From JAEUMW01 sp963734295 (lineage in GTDB: Bacteria; Pseudomonadota; Gammaproteobacteria; Burkholderiales; JAEUMW01): a stretch of 64,000 nt of DNA. The notes below the pieces were generated by a model. That model saw only the letters and a program-made list of their open reading frames with translations, was not told where the DNA came from and did not search any database. The position numbers were made by a program, and so were the translations under genes. Within the stretch, counting starts at the first letter, position 1, and each line of letters begins with the position of its first letter. Positions 1-10,100 of the stretch are shown here, piece after piece. The stretch is taken from positions 62,001 through 126,000 of the forward strand of contig CAVTGS010000035.1 of the NCBI GenBank assembly GCA_963734295.1, in the 5' to 3' direction.

Positions 1-143
1 GGTCATCTACTGACGCCGCGGCAGCCGGTTACCATCCGCGGGGCTGCGCATCCCGCCGTGTATTTCGGCGACCTATTCCTGTAACGGAGACCGGGTACAC
101 TCCCGTCCCGATTGCAAGAGCGCAGCTCCAAGGAGGAGAAAAC

Positions 144-332
144 ATGATGCATGCAAGGTTGGGTGCCGATCCGCGTCGCCATTTCGCCGCATCCATTCCC
201 GCGATGCCTTTCCGCGCATCGGCCGAATTCGATCTGCCGGCCGAGCCGGAGGAGGAAGACTTCGACGACGACGAGGAAGAAGACGACGACTCGGACCGGC
301 TTCAGCTCGGTCTGGATGCCGAATGGCGCTGA
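144..332 (+). CDS. small acidic hypothetical protein (62 aa)
   Basis: An ideal Shine-Dalgarno (AAGGAGGAG, 129-137) sits 6 bases before tandem ATG codons at 144 and 147, which is why I accept this short frame. The product is soluble. Its C-terminal half (about residues 33-50) is almost entirely Asp and Glu, and the N-terminus is basic and His/Arg-rich. No domain is recognisable and no signal peptide is evident. It lies 111 bases before the PhoU-like gene on the same strand and could be its leader gene. A second overlapping frame at 151-357 has no ribosome site and was discarded. The function is unknown; the ribosome site is the main support. Confidence 0.5.
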   Translation: MMHARLGADPRRHFAASIPAMPFRASAEFDLPAEPEEEDFDDDEEEDDDSDRLQLGLDAEWR

Positions 333-443
333 AAGCGGGGAGCGCGTAGCTTTCTGAACGACAGCTTGCGCGGTCCGCGCTTCGGCAACGAAGCTGTCAC
401 ATGGATCGCCTATGCTTCCGCTTCTCCCCCGGGATGTGCTCCC

Positions 444-2384
444 ATGACAGAGAAGCTCAAGATCGTCGGCGCGCTCGGCGAGGAAGCGTTGCTCCTTCCC
501 ACCCTCGTAAACGAAGCGCTCGCGGCGAACAGTCGGGCGAAGTATCTCTTCTCCCTCCTGCAGACGGCGAGAGCCCGCGCCGATCGACCCGAGCGCCCGT
601 TCTCGATCCTGCGCGAGGAGCGTCTCGCGAGCGGTGTCGATCAGGCCGAGCTCGACGCGGTGGTGGCCGGCAGCCGCCGTAGCCCCGAATCCCTGTACCT
701 GATCCCGCACTCGGAGGAGATCGTTCACCGGGCGCTGGACGCCGTGCGCGAGATGATCGTGCCCCTCGAGGCCGTCGCGGACGGCGATGTCGCGAAGAAT
801 TACCTGGCGCGGTTCCAGGCGCTCGCCGCAATGCCCATTCCCGAGGACGATCTCATCGACGGTTCGTCCATCGACGACATGACCCGCGTCGACCGCGACC
901 GCGGCGACACGCTGCACCTCCTCGTGATCGACCTGCACAAGGAGCTCGACGTGCTGCAGGCGGCGCTCGCCACGGAGACCGTCGACGGCGCCATGACCTA
1001 TGGTCTCGCGCCCGGCGATCGGCCCCTCGTCGCTGCGTTCATGCGCGGCGTCAACCGCACCGCGCCGCTCAAGCTCGACCACCCGGGGCTCGGCACCACT
1101 GCGACGCGCTCCGGCAGCCTGGTGGTGATCCAGAACGACATCGGCACCACCGACGCGCATGTCATCGTGGTGCGCATCGCGGGCTTGAACGTCACGACCC
1201 TCTACTCCGACGTGCACCTGCAGCGCCTGACCTTCCTCGAATCGCTGTTCGACGACTGGAAAGTGAAGTGGGACGACATCCTCTCGCGCAAGGACAGCGC
1301 CATGGAGGACGGGCTCTACCACCTCTGCGTGGCGCGCTACGAGGCGAAGGACGCAGCGGACCTGGAGGCGTTCCTCGCGTTCCTCGGCTCGCGGCTCGTC
1401 TTTCTCATCGACTGGAACAAGGCGCGCAAGCGTCTGCGCAGCCTCCTCGGCAAGAACGAAGTGCAGGAGATCCTGAAGTGGGCTGCCGACGAAGAGGTTG
1501 GGCACATGGCCTTTCTCAAGTGCGGCGGCGACGAGCTCGTTTACAGGGCGCTCGCGCTGGCGGCGAAAGGCGAGTATCGGCCCGGCATGCAGCTCCAGGA
1601 CCTGCTCTCGCGTGATCTCGCACGACAGCTCGTGCAGTTCGTCTTCCGCACGGCGACGGAAGGGCTGCGGCAGGGGACGCAGATCTCGCTGATCGAGGAC
1701 GAAGTGGCGGCCGAGCTGTCGCGCTTTTTCCGCGGCGCCGAGGAGCGGCTGCTCGAGATGGCTGCCGAGCATGCGTCGCTCGTCTGGGAGGTGGCCGCCG
1801 GCGTGCGCGACACGCTGATGCGCGCGCGTCTGCCGGACTGGTCGGAGCATTTTCGCCGCAATGCGGCGCGGGCCAAGGCGTGGGAATCGCAGGCGGACGA
1901 TCTCGTGCAGTCGGCGCGTGCCGCGCTCCGGCGGAGCAACTCGGGCGCCTTCGTCTCGCAGTTGATCGAGGCCGCCGACGAGGCTGCGGACTGCCTCGAA
2001 GACGCCGCATTCCGTTTGACCACGCTGCCTGCCGACGGCGACGGAGACTTGTGCCGCCAGCTCGAGGGGCTGTCGCGCCTGGTGCTCTCCGCCGCGCAGG
2101 AGTACGTGAAGGTGGTCGCCACCGCGCGGCTGGGGCGCGAAGGCATCCCGCGCGAAGACATGCAGGACTTCCTCTCCGGCATCTATCGCATCGTCGCGCT
2201 CGAGCACGAATGCGACGACGCCCAGCGCGCGACCGAGGCAGTGCTGGTCGCGAAGGCGGCGAGCTTCCGCGAGCTCTACGTGCTGTCGGAGACTGGCAAG
2301 AATCTGGAGCAGGCGGCCGACGAGCTCATGAGCGTGGCGCTCAGGTTTCGCGACCACGTGCTCGCCGAAGTGGTGGCCCAATGA
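444..2384 (+). CDS. PhoU/DUF47-like helical protein paired with a dikinase-like gene
   Basis: The 646-aa product is mostly helical. The last ~300 residues (acidic helices around EAADEAADCLEDAAF and LEHECDDAQRATEAVL) resemble the PhoU/DUF47 fold of phosphate-transport regulators, and the first ~45 residues look like a partial copy of the same helices. The central part (about residues 150-330) is a separate alpha/beta module that I do not recognise. The start is taken at ATG 444 because the preceding 26 codons look non-native; no strong ribosome site supports either choice. It ends 13 bases before the dikinase-like gene, so the two are probably co-translated. Inference: it handles phosphate or partners the phosphoryl-transfer protein next door. 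Confidence 0.6.
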   Translation: MTEKLKIVGALGEEALLLPTLVNEALAANSRAKYLFSLLQTARARADRPERPFSILREERLASGVDQAELDAVVAGSRRSPESLYLIPHSEEIVHRALDAVREMIVPLEAVADGDVAKNYLARFQALAAMPIPEDDLIDGSSIDDMTRVDRDRGDTLHLLVIDLHKELDVLQAALATETVDGAMTYGLAPGDRPLVAAFMRGVNRTAPLKLDHPGLGTTATRSGSLVVIQNDIGTTDAHVIVVRIAGLNVTTLYSDVHLQRLTFLESLFDDWKVKWDDILSRKDSAMEDGLYHLCVARYEAKDAADLEAFLAFLGSRLVFLIDWNKARKRLRSLLGKNEVQEILKWAADEEVGHMAFLKCGGDELVYRALALAAKGEYRPGMQLQDLLSRDLARQLVQFVFRTATEGLRQGTQISLIEDEVAAELSRFFRGAEERLLEMAAEHASLVWEVAAGVRDTLMRARLPDWSEHFRRNAARAKAWESQADDLVQSARAALRRSNSGAFVSQLIEAADEAADCLEDAAFRLTTLPADGDGDLCRQLEGLSRLVLSAAQEYVKVVATARLGREGIPREDMQDFLSGIYRIVALEHECDDAQRATEAVLVAKAASFRELYVLSETGKNLEQAADELMSVALRFRDHVLAEVVAQ

Positions 2385-2397
2385 ACGGATCGTATCG

Positions 2398-4056
2398 ATG
2401 AAAGCGAAGTCGGCAAATCACGCGTCGCCCGCGGTGTTCCTGCTGGGCGGCAAGGGACAACCGCCGCGGACGGGCAGCGTGCAGGAGATGGGCTTCAAGG
2501 CCTTCAACCTGGCGGCGATGGCCGCGGCCGGCCTGCCGGTGCCGCAGGGCTTCGTGCTGTCGACCGGTTTCTGCCGCGAGTGCGACGGGTCCAGCGGACG
2601 GGCGCCCGCCAACCTGCGCGAGATGCTCGCCGAAGGCATCCGCCATATCGAGCGCGAGAGCGGCCTCGCCTTCGGCGGGCGGCGCAAGCCACTGCTGGTG
2701 TCGGTGCGCAGCGGGGCGCCGGTCTCGATGCCCGGCATGATGGAGACCGTGCTCGATGTCGGTGTCAACGACGACACGGTGCATGCGATCGTGCGCGCCA
2801 CCGGCAACCCGCGCCTGGCGTGGGATTGCTACCGTCGCCTGGTCCAGAGCTTCGCGGAAGTGGTGCACGAGAGTGCGCCCGGCCCCTTCGAGGCGCGACT
2901 CGAACGCTGCCTCGTCGAGTGCGGTGCCGGCGCGCCGCAGGAGATCGACTTCCGCAGCCTGGCCGAGCTCACGCGCGATTTCCTCACGCTCTTCGAGGAG
3001 CAGACGGGGGCGCCGTTTCCTCAGGATCCGATGGCGCAGCTCGAAGCGGCCACGCTCGCAGTGTTCCGGTCGTGGCGATCGGCCAAGGCCGCGACCTACC
3101 GCAGGACACACGGCCTCGACGACGCGACGGGCACGGCCGTTACGGTGCAGCGCATGGTGTTCGGCAACGCCGGCGGCATGTCGGGTGCGGGGGTCGCGTT
3201 CACGCGCGATCCGTCCACCGGGGCGAACGCGCTCTACATGGACTTCCTCTTCAACGCCCAGGGCGAGGACGTGGTATCCGGACGGCGCTCGGTCGACGCG
3301 GAGATTCCGCTTGGCCGGCTCCTGCCGGAGGCGGTGGACCAGCTCGAGCGTGTGGCGCGGGCGCTCGAGTCCCGCTTCCGCGACGCGCAGGAACTCGAGT
3401 TCACGATCGAGGACGGTGCGCTCTACCTTTTGCAGACGCGTACCGCCAAGCGCACGCCCTGGGCCGCTCTGCGCATCGCGGTGGAGCAGGTCGAAGCGGG
3501 GTTGATCGACACCGCGCACGCGCTCGCCCGCCTCGAGGAGATCGATCTCGATGGCATTCAGGAGACGAGCTTCGCGCATCCCGACGACGTCGAGGTGCTC
3601 GCCCCTGCCGTGTCCGCTGGCGTGGGCATCGCGGCGGGGCGCATCGCGCTGGACAGCGACACGGCCGCGCGCTGGGCCGCGGAGGGCGAGGACGTGGTGC
3701 TCGTGCGGAGCGAAGCGCTCACCTCGGACATCGCCGGCATCGTCGCCTCCCGCGGCATTCTCACGGCCGTCGGCGGACGTACTTCCCACGCTGCGGTGGT
3801 GGCCCGCCAGCTCGACAAGGTGTGCCTCGTCGGCTGCGGCGAACTCGCGATCGACATGTCGGCGCGGCGCTGCCGCATCGGCGGCCGCGAGCTCATGGCG
3901 GGCGACTGGGTGTGCCTCGACGGCAACGCGGGGCGCGTGCTGGCGGGTCGCCCCGACATCGTCACGCGGCGAGCGACCGAATGGCTGCAGCGGGTGGAGG
4001 GCTGGAAGGAGCGCCAGGGCGATTCGATTACTACGGCGGCCAACGAGTTCGCGTAA
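2398..4056 (+). CDS. PPDK-like protein lacking the PEP/pyruvate barrel
   Basis: The 552-aa product has the N-terminal nucleotide-binding region of pyruvate phosphate dikinase (VSVRSGAPVSMPGMMETV around residues 101-118; TVQRMVFGNAGGMSGAGVAF near 250) and the swivelling phospho-histidine domain (GGRTSHAAVVAR, catalytic His464). It stops right after the mobile domain. Full-length PPDK runs to about 870-900 aa, so the C-terminal TIM barrel that binds PEP/pyruvate is absent. The end looks natural, not frameshifted. Inference: it autophosphorylates from ATP and passes phosphate to a separate acceptor, perhaps involving the PhoU-like neighbour. Degenerate copies of its 3' end recur at 11.0 and 14.3 kb. 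Confidence 0.75.
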   Translation: MKAKSANHASPAVFLLGGKGQPPRTGSVQEMGFKAFNLAAMAAAGLPVPQGFVLSTGFCRECDGSSGRAPANLREMLAEGIRHIERESGLAFGGRRKPLLVSVRSGAPVSMPGMMETVLDVGVNDDTVHAIVRATGNPRLAWDCYRRLVQSFAEVVHESAPGPFEARLERCLVECGAGAPQEIDFRSLAELTRDFLTLFEEQTGAPFPQDPMAQLEAATLAVFRSWRSAKAATYRRTHGLDDATGTAVTVQRMVFGNAGGMSGAGVAFTRDPSTGANALYMDFLFNAQGEDVVSGRRSVDAEIPLGRLLPEAVDQLERVARALESRFRDAQELEFTIEDGALYLLQTRTAKRTPWAALRIAVEQVEAGLIDTAHALARLEEIDLDGIQETSFAHPDDVEVLAPAVSAGVGIAAGRIALDSDTAARWAAEGEDVVLVRSEALTSDIAGIVASRGILTAVGGRTSHAAVVARQLDKVCLVGCGELAIDMSARRCRIGGRELMAGDWVCLDGNAGRVLAGRPDIVTRRATEWLQRVEGWKERQGDSITTAANEFA

Positions 4057-4270
4057 GGGATCTCCGGGCTCGCTCGACGGTGGCCGCTACCGCGCGGGTC
4101 GCGGAAAGTGCCGGTATCGGAGCGGTCGAGGTGACGGTACGGACATAGACTTGCACTGGGGAGAGGCGACGGCTGAAGAGGTCCTTCGGCGAGCGACGAC
4201 GGCCAGAGACATGCTGATCGCGGCTGCGATGACCCGTCGCTCGCCGCGGCGCCTGAACCGGCGTTGTGGC

Positions 4271-5056
4271 TCATCCGTTCATGGCGCGCGACAAAAAGGC
4301 CTGGTGCAGCCAGCGTGGCGTTGCCCATGTGAGGATCACGAGGGCCTTGTTCGCCCAGCCCGGCACGATGCTGATGCGTCCGGCCTGCAAGGCACGGATA
4401 CCGGCACGCACCACGGGGGTCGGCTGCATCATCAACCGCTTTAGCGCGGGCGTGATCTTCTGCTGCGCCACGGTGGCGAAGCCGGTGTCCGACATGCCCG
4501 GGCAAAGCACCGTCACCGTGATGCCATCGCGCTTGAGTTCGCGATGAAGCGCTTCACCCAAACGCAATACGTAGGCCTTGGCGGCTGCATAGACGGCGAA
4601 GTTCTGCACGCCCTGGTAGGCCAGCAGGCTGGCCACCACCAGGATCTTCCCGCGTCCTCGCGCCCGCATGTCTTGCGCAAAGACATGGGTGACCGCGGTC
4701 AGGCTCGCGACATCCAGCTGCACCATCCCCAGTGCCGCGTCCAGCTGGGTATCCACGAACGGGCCTTGCAGTCCATGGCCGGCGTTGTTGACCAGGATGT
4801 CGACCGCAATGCCTCGCTCGCGGAGACGCCGGTGCAGTTCGACGACCGCCGCAATATCCGAGAGATCGACCTGCTCCACCACGACGTCGCTGCGGTACCG
4901 CCGGCGCAGTACCTCGGCGAGTGCTTGCAGCCGGTCCAGCCGGCGCGCCACCAGGACCAGCGAGTGGCCCTGCTCGGCATACTGGCGGGCGAATTCCTCG
5001 CCGAAGCCGCTCGATGCGCCCGTGATGAGCACCCATGAACTGTCTGTTGTAGTCAT
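4271..5056 (-). CDS. SDR-family NAD(P)-dependent oxidoreductase
   Basis: A 261-aa classical short-chain dehydrogenase. The cofactor motif TGASSGFG is at residues 12-19, NNAG at 90-93, and the catalytic set is Ser143, Tyr156 and Lys160 (YAAAK). The C-terminus carries hydrophobic segments typical of the DltE/YqjQ-like membrane-associated group. It is transcribed divergently from tetR, and its promoter (5247-5275) contains the same operator word found before the RND operon, so TetR probably represses it. The leader is long (about 180 bases). The substrate is unknown. Confidence 0.85.
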   Translation of the reverse strand: MTTTDSSWVLITGASSGFGEEFARQYAEQGHSLVLVARRLDRLQALAEVLRRRYRSDVVVEQVDLSDIAAVVELHRRLRERGIAVDILVNNAGHGLQGPFVDTQLDAALGMVQLDVASLTAVTHVFAQDMRARGRGKILVVASLLAYQGVQNFAVYAAAKAYVLRLGEALHRELKRDGITVTVLCPGMSDTGFATVAQQKITPALKRLMMQPTPVVRAGIRALQAGRISIVPGWANKALVILTWATPRWLHQAFLSRAMNG

Positions 5057-5246
5057 CTGCTTACCTGCTGTAGGTAGTGGAAAGGTCGCTGTAGAGAAGC
5101 ACGTCCAGCGCGTTCATCGCCGAATCGAACCCGGATTCCAGGACGGGGACTTGCACCTCGCCTTGAGCGAGTGAACCCTCGGGCCTTGGCGCAGCTGCAG
5201 TTAAGAAGGCCGAGGGGGGGTGGGCGAGCATGAGAGTCCTGGAGTC

Positions 5247-5275
5247 TATAATCCATATGGGTCACTAGTTGTCAA
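5247..5275 (-). promoter_or_regulatory. sigma-70 promoter of the SDR gene with TetR half-operator
   Basis: Read on the minus strand, TTGACA (5270-5275) and ATTATA (5247-5252) are separated by exactly 17 bases. The spacer holds ACTAGTGACC, the reverse complement of GGTCACTAGT found in the RND-operon operator. A repressor bound there would block RNA polymerase directly. Confidence 0.7.
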
Positions 5276-5303
5276 GCTGTCGCATATGAGGTATCGTTTT
5301 CAC

Positions 5304-5921
5304 ATGAATGAAATCGAGTCTTCCGCCCCCCAGTCGCGTGGCCCCGCCGACCACAGCGTTCGAGAGCAGATCGTGGAGGCGGCCGGAGAGCACTTCAGCC
5401 ACTACGGCTACGAGAAGACCACGGTCTCCGACCTGGCCAAGGCGATCGGTTTTTCTAAGGCCTACATCTACAAGTTCTTCGATTCCAAGCAGGCCATCGG
5501 CGAGGCGATCTGCTCCAAGACCCTGAGTGCCATAGTCGCGACGGTCGAAGAGGCGGTGGCGGGTGCGACCACGCCCACGGAAAAATTCCGCAGAATGTTC
5601 AAGACGTTGGCGGCGACGAGCGTGAGTCTGTTCTTCAATGATCGCAAGCTTTACGACATCGCCGCGTATTCCGCCGGTGAAGGCTGGCCGTCCGCACGCG
5701 CCTACACGAAGCGTATCCGGCAGATCCTGACGGAGATCGTCCGCGAAGGGCGGGAGACCGGCGAGTTCGAGCGCAAGACACCGTTGGACGAGACGGTGCA
5801 TGCGATCTTCCTGGTCATGCTGCCCTACGCGAACCCGCTCCTCCTCCAGCACAACCTCGATCTCGTCGAGGATGCCCCGGCACAGCTTTCCAGCCTGGTC
5901 CTGAGAAGCCTGGCTCCATAG
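5304..5921 (+). CDS. TetR/AcrR-family transcriptional repressor
   Basis: A 205-aa TetR regulator. The N-terminal helix-turn-helix spans about residues 18-62 (REQIVEAAGEHFSHYG, then VSDLAKAIGFSKAYIYKFF), followed by an all-helical ligand-binding domain ending in LSSLVLRSLAP. ATG 5304 gives a normal-length N-terminus; ATG 5286 is an alternative. It sits between the divergent SDR gene and the RND adaptor gene, the usual place for a local efflux repressor. The shared sequence GGTCACTAGT in both flanking promoter regions is the likely recognition element. The inducer is unknown. Confidence 0.88.
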   Translation: MNEIESSAPQSRGPADHSVREQIVEAAGEHFSHYGYEKTTVSDLAKAIGFSKAYIYKFFDSKQAIGEAICSKTLSAIVATVEEAVAGATTPTEKFRRMFKTLAATSVSLFFNDRKLYDIAAYSAGEGWPSARAYTKRIRQILTEIVREGRETGEFERKTPLDETVHAIFLVMLPYANPLLLQHNLDLVEDAPAQLSSLVLRSLAP

Positions 5922-5937
5922 GTAGCGTTTTTTCTAT

Positions 5938-5961
5938 GTGACTATTGACAATAATGGTCAC
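5938..5961 (+). promoter_or_regulatory. TetR operator/promoter of the RND operon
   Basis: An inverted repeat, GTGACTATT-N6-AATGGTCAC, has one mismatched pair and lies 43 bases before the adaptor ATG. A TTGACA -35-like hexamer (5945-5950) is embedded in it; the -10 is weak. The right arm continues into CTAGT, giving the GGTCACTAGT word shared with the SDR promoter. Confidence 0.65.
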
Positions 5962-6003
5962 TAGTCCGAACATGGAGGCCGTTCCGCTTTCTCGGAGGTC
6001 GCC

Positions 6004-7122
6004 ATGCTCCAGCGCCGTAATCTTCCCTTCCTCGCCGCCGGCCTGCTGCCTCTAGTGTTGGCGGCGTGCAGCGACGCTACTTCTTCAACGGATCCGCGGA
6101 CCGAAATTCCCCTGGTGCGAGTAAGAACGGTCGAGCCGGCCATCCAGGCCGAGCGTTCGTTCACCGGCATCGTTGCGGCGCGGGTGCAGAGCGACCTGGG
6201 GTTCCGCGTTCCCGGGAAGGTCCTGGAACGCCTGGTCGATACCGGGCAGACGGTCAAGCGCGGCCAGCCGCTCATGCGCATCGATCCCACGGACCTGAAG
6301 CTCGCCACGCGTGCGCACGAGCAGGCCGTTGCCGCCGCCACGGCGCGTGCGCGCCAGACCGCGGAGGACGAGGCGCGACACCGCAACCTCGTCTCCGCGG
6401 GCTTTGTATCGGCAGCGGCCTACGACAAGGTCAAGGCTGCCGCCGAGTCGGCGAGAGCGGAGCTCAATGCGGCCCAGGCCCAGGCCGACGTTGCCCGCAA
6501 CGAAACCGGCTACACGGTCCTGCTCGCCGACGCGGACGGCGTGGTGGTGGAGACCCTGGCGGAGCCGGGCCAGGTCGTCGCTGCCGGTCAGGTTGTCGTC
6601 CGTGTCGCGCATGCCGGGCGCCGCGAAGCCGTCATCGAACTCCCCGAAACCCTGCGCCCTACGATCGGCTCCGCGGGTCGCGCGGCTTTGTATGGCAGCG
6701 GGCTCACGGGCGCTGCGAAACTGCGTCAGTTGTCGGATGCCGCAAACTCCCAGACGCGCACCTTCGAGGCGCGCTACGTGCTGGAGGGCCGCCTGGCGGA
6801 GGCGCCGCTGGGCTCGACTATCTCCATCCACATCCCCCGCGACCGCTCCGCCCCGGCCCTGCAGGTGCCGATCGGCGCCATCTTCGATCCGGGCAAAGGG
6901 CCCGGCGTATGGCTGGTCGAAGGGGACGCGCCTCGGGTCACCTGGCGCGCCGTGCAGGTGGCAGGCCTCAGTGAGGAAACCGCCGCGGTCGTCGGTGGCA
7001 TCGCGGCGGGCGATCGCGTCGTCGTGCTCGGTGCCCATCTGCTGCACGAAGGCGAGCCGGTACGACTGGTTGACGGCGAAGCCGCGCAAAGCGTGGCGGC
7101 GGCCGGCGGGGAACGGCAATGA
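6004..7122 (+). CDS. RND efflux periplasmic adaptor (membrane fusion lipoprotein)
   Basis: A 372-aa HlyD/AcrA-like adaptor. The signal peptide ends in the lipobox LAAC (Cys22), so it is anchored in the inner membrane facing the periplasm. A biotinyl-lipoyl-like half motif (VPGKVLERLVDTGQTVKRGQPL, about residues 63-84) is followed by an Ala-rich helical hairpin (about 100-165), the second lipoyl half, a beta-barrel and a membrane-proximal domain. The stop overlaps the start of the pump gene (ATGA at 7119-7122), giving translational coupling. No outer-membrane TolC-type partner is encoded here. The TetR operator immediately upstream implies inducible expression. Confidence 0.9.
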   Translation: MLQRRNLPFLAAGLLPLVLAACSDATSSTDPRTEIPLVRVRTVEPAIQAERSFTGIVAARVQSDLGFRVPGKVLERLVDTGQTVKRGQPLMRIDPTDLKLATRAHEQAVAAATARARQTAEDEARHRNLVSAGFVSAAAYDKVKAAAESARAELNAAQAQADVARNETGYTVLLADADGVVVETLAEPGQVVAAGQVVVRVAHAGRREAVIELPETLRPTIGSAGRAALYGSGLTGAAKLRQLSDAANSQTRTFEARYVLEGRLAEAPLGSTISIHIPRDRSAPALQVPIGAIFDPGKGPGVWLVEGDAPRVTWRAVQVAGLSEETAAVVGGIAAGDRVVVLGAHLLHEGEPVRLVDGEAAQSVAAAGGERQ

Positions 7123-10100
7123 GCGGCTTCAACCTCTCCGCCCTCGCGGTACGCGAGCGCTCGGTCACCCTGTTTCTGATGCTGGCGATCTTCGTCGCCG
7201 GCGTCGTGGCCTTCCTGACCCTGGGCCGCGCGGAGGACCCCGCCTTCACCATCAAGCAGATGACCGTGGTCACGGCCTGGCCCGGGGCCACGGCAAAGGA
7301 GATGGAAGAACTGGTCGCCGAGCCCCTGGAAAAGCGCATGCAGGAACTGCGCTGGTATGACCGGACCGAGACCTTCACGCGACCGGGCCTGGCCTTCACC
7401 ACCGTGTACCTCCTCGACAGCACGCCGCCCCTCGAGGTCCCCGAGCAGTTCTATCAGGCGCGCAAGAAACTCGGCGACGAGGCCGGCAAGCTGCCGCATG
7501 ACGTCATCGGCCCGCTGGCAAACGACGAGTACGCCGACGTGACGTTTGCGCTCTATGCCTTGAAAGCGAAAGGCGAGCCCCAGCGACACCTCGTGCGCGA
7601 TGCGGAGACCATGCGCCAGCGCCTGCTTCACGTGCCGGGCGTCAAGAAGGTGAACATCATTGGCGAGCAGGCCGAACGGATCTTCGTCGAGTTCTCCCAT
7701 GACCGCCTCGCGACCTTGGGCGTCTCCCCTCGCGACCTCTTCGCTGCGCTGAACGGGCGCAACGTCATGACGCCCGCCGGCTCGATCGAAGCCAAGGGCC
7801 CGCAGGTCTTCATTCGGCTGGACGGCGCCATCGACGATCTGGAGGCGATTCGCAATACGCCGGTCGCGGCGCGGGGGCGTACGCTGAAGCTCGGCGACAT
7901 CGCCGAGGTGAAGCGGGGCTACGAGGATCCGGCTACCTTCCTCATTCGCAACAACGGCGAACCGGCCCTGCTGCTCGGCGTGGTCATGCGCGAGGGTTGG
8001 AATGGACTCGATCTCGGCAAGGCGCTGGAAGCGGAAGCGGCGGCGATCAACGCCGAGATGCCGCTCGGCATGAGCCTCTCCAAGGTTACGGACCAGTCGG
8101 TCAATATCCGCGCGGCCGTCGACGAGTTCATGGTCAAATTCTTCGCCGCCCTCGGCGTGGTGATGCTGGTGGGCTTCCTCAGCATGGGATGGCGCGCCGG
8201 CATCGTCGTCTCGGCGGCCGTTCCGCTGACCCTGGCCGCGGTCTTCGTCATCATGGCGGCCACCGGCAAGGACTTCGACCGGATCACGCTGGGCTCGCTG
8301 ATCCTGGCCCTGGGGCTCCTGGTCGACGATGCGATCATCGCCATCGAGATGATGGTGGTGAAGATGGAGGAGGGCTACGACCGCATCCGCGCAGCGGCCT
8401 ATGCGTGGAGCCACACCGCCGCGCCCATGCTCTCCGGGACCCTGGTGACGGCGATCGGCTTCATGCCGAACGGCTTCGCTAAGTCGACCGCCGGCGAGTA
8501 CGCCGGAGATATCTTCTGGATCGTCGGCATTGCGTTGATCACGTCGTGGATCGTCGCCGTGGTGTTCACGCCCTACCTGGGGGTGAAGCTGCTCCCGGAG
8601 TTTGCTGTGCCCCCGGCTCGGGAAGAGCACCCGAGCCGCCCCCCGGGGGGGCCAAGTCAGTCTTGGGGCGGCCCGGCGACTGGCTTGAGCAAGCAGCACG
8701 CGGGCGGGTACGAAGCGATCTACGCCACCCCGCACTACGAGCGCTTCCGCCGCCTGTTGGGATGGGTGATCTGGCGCAAATGGCTGGTCGCTGCGAGCGT
8801 GATCGGTGCCTTCGCCGTCGCGGTTCTGGGCATGGACGTCGTCAACAAGCAGTTCTTTCCGACTTCCGATCGGCCCGAGGTGCTGGTCGAAGTCCAGATG
8901 CCGCATGGCACCTCGATCCAGCAGACGAGTGCGGCTGCCGCCAAGGTCGAGGCCTGGCTGGCCGAGCAGCCGGAAGCGAAGATCGTGACCGCCTACGTCG
9001 GACAGGGGGCGCCGCGCTTCTACCTCGCCATGGCGCCGGAGCTGCCCGATCCTTCCTTCGCGAAGATCGTCGTCTTGACCGACGATCAGGCGGCGCGTGA
9101 GACGCTCAAGCTCAGGCTCCGGCAGGCGGTGGGCGACGGCCTGGCGCCCGAGGCCCGCGTGCGGGTGGCCCAGTTGGTGTTCGGCCCGTACTCGCCGTTC
9201 CCCGTGGCCTTCCGCGTGATGGGACCCGACCCCGACAAGCTGCGCGACATCGCGGGAGAGGTGCGCGCCGTGATGCAGGCCTCTTCCCAGATGCGGACGG
9301 TCAATACCGACTGGGGCGAGCGCGTGCCCACGCTGCGTTTCTCGCTCGATCAGGACCGGCTCCAGAGCCTCGGTCTGAGCTCCAGCGACGTGGCCCAACA
9401 GCTTCAGTTCCTGTTGAGCGGCATCCCCATCACCGAAGTACGCGAGGACATCCGTTCGGTACAGGTCGCTGCCCGTTCCGCCGGGAACACGCGGCTCGAT
9501 CCGGCCAGGATCGCCGATTTCTCCCTGGTCAGAGCGGCCGGCCAACGGATTCCGCTGTCGCAGGTCGGCGCCGTGGACGTCCGCATGGAAGACCCGATCC
9601 TGCGCCGCCGCGATCGCACGCCGACGATCACCGTGCGCGGTGATATCGCCGAGGGCTTGCAGCCGCCGGACGTGTCCGCCGCCGTGTGGAAGGATCTTCA
9701 GCCCGTCATCGCCAAGCTGCCGGCCGGTTACCGGATCGAAGAGGGCGGTTCCATAGAGGAATCCGGCAAGGCGAACCGCGCAATGGCGCCGATCTTCCCC
9801 ATCATGATCGCCCTGACGCTAATCACGATCATCGTCCAGGTCCGCTCGATCTCGGCGATGACGATGGTGTTCGCCACCGCGCCGCTGGGCCTTATCGGGG
9901 TCGTGCCCACCCTGTTGTTGTTCCACCAGCCGTTCGGCATCAACGCGCTGGTCGGTCTGATTGCGCTATCCGGAATCCTGATGCGCAACACGCTCATCCT
10001 GATCGGTCAGATTCGGACTAACGAGAAGGATGGATTGGCGCCCTTCGATGCCGTGGTGGAGGCCACCGTGCAGCGCGCGCGTCCGGTCATCCTGACCGCG

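Noticed and set aside
3..2381. 792-codon open frame on the minus strand
   Set aside because: Exact antisense shadow of the PhoU-like gene in GC-rich DNA; composition is Arg/His/Glu-rich with no motifs.
6774..9545. 923-codon open frame on the minus strand
   Set aside because: Antisense to the RND pump; His/Asp/Gly-rich shadow without domains.
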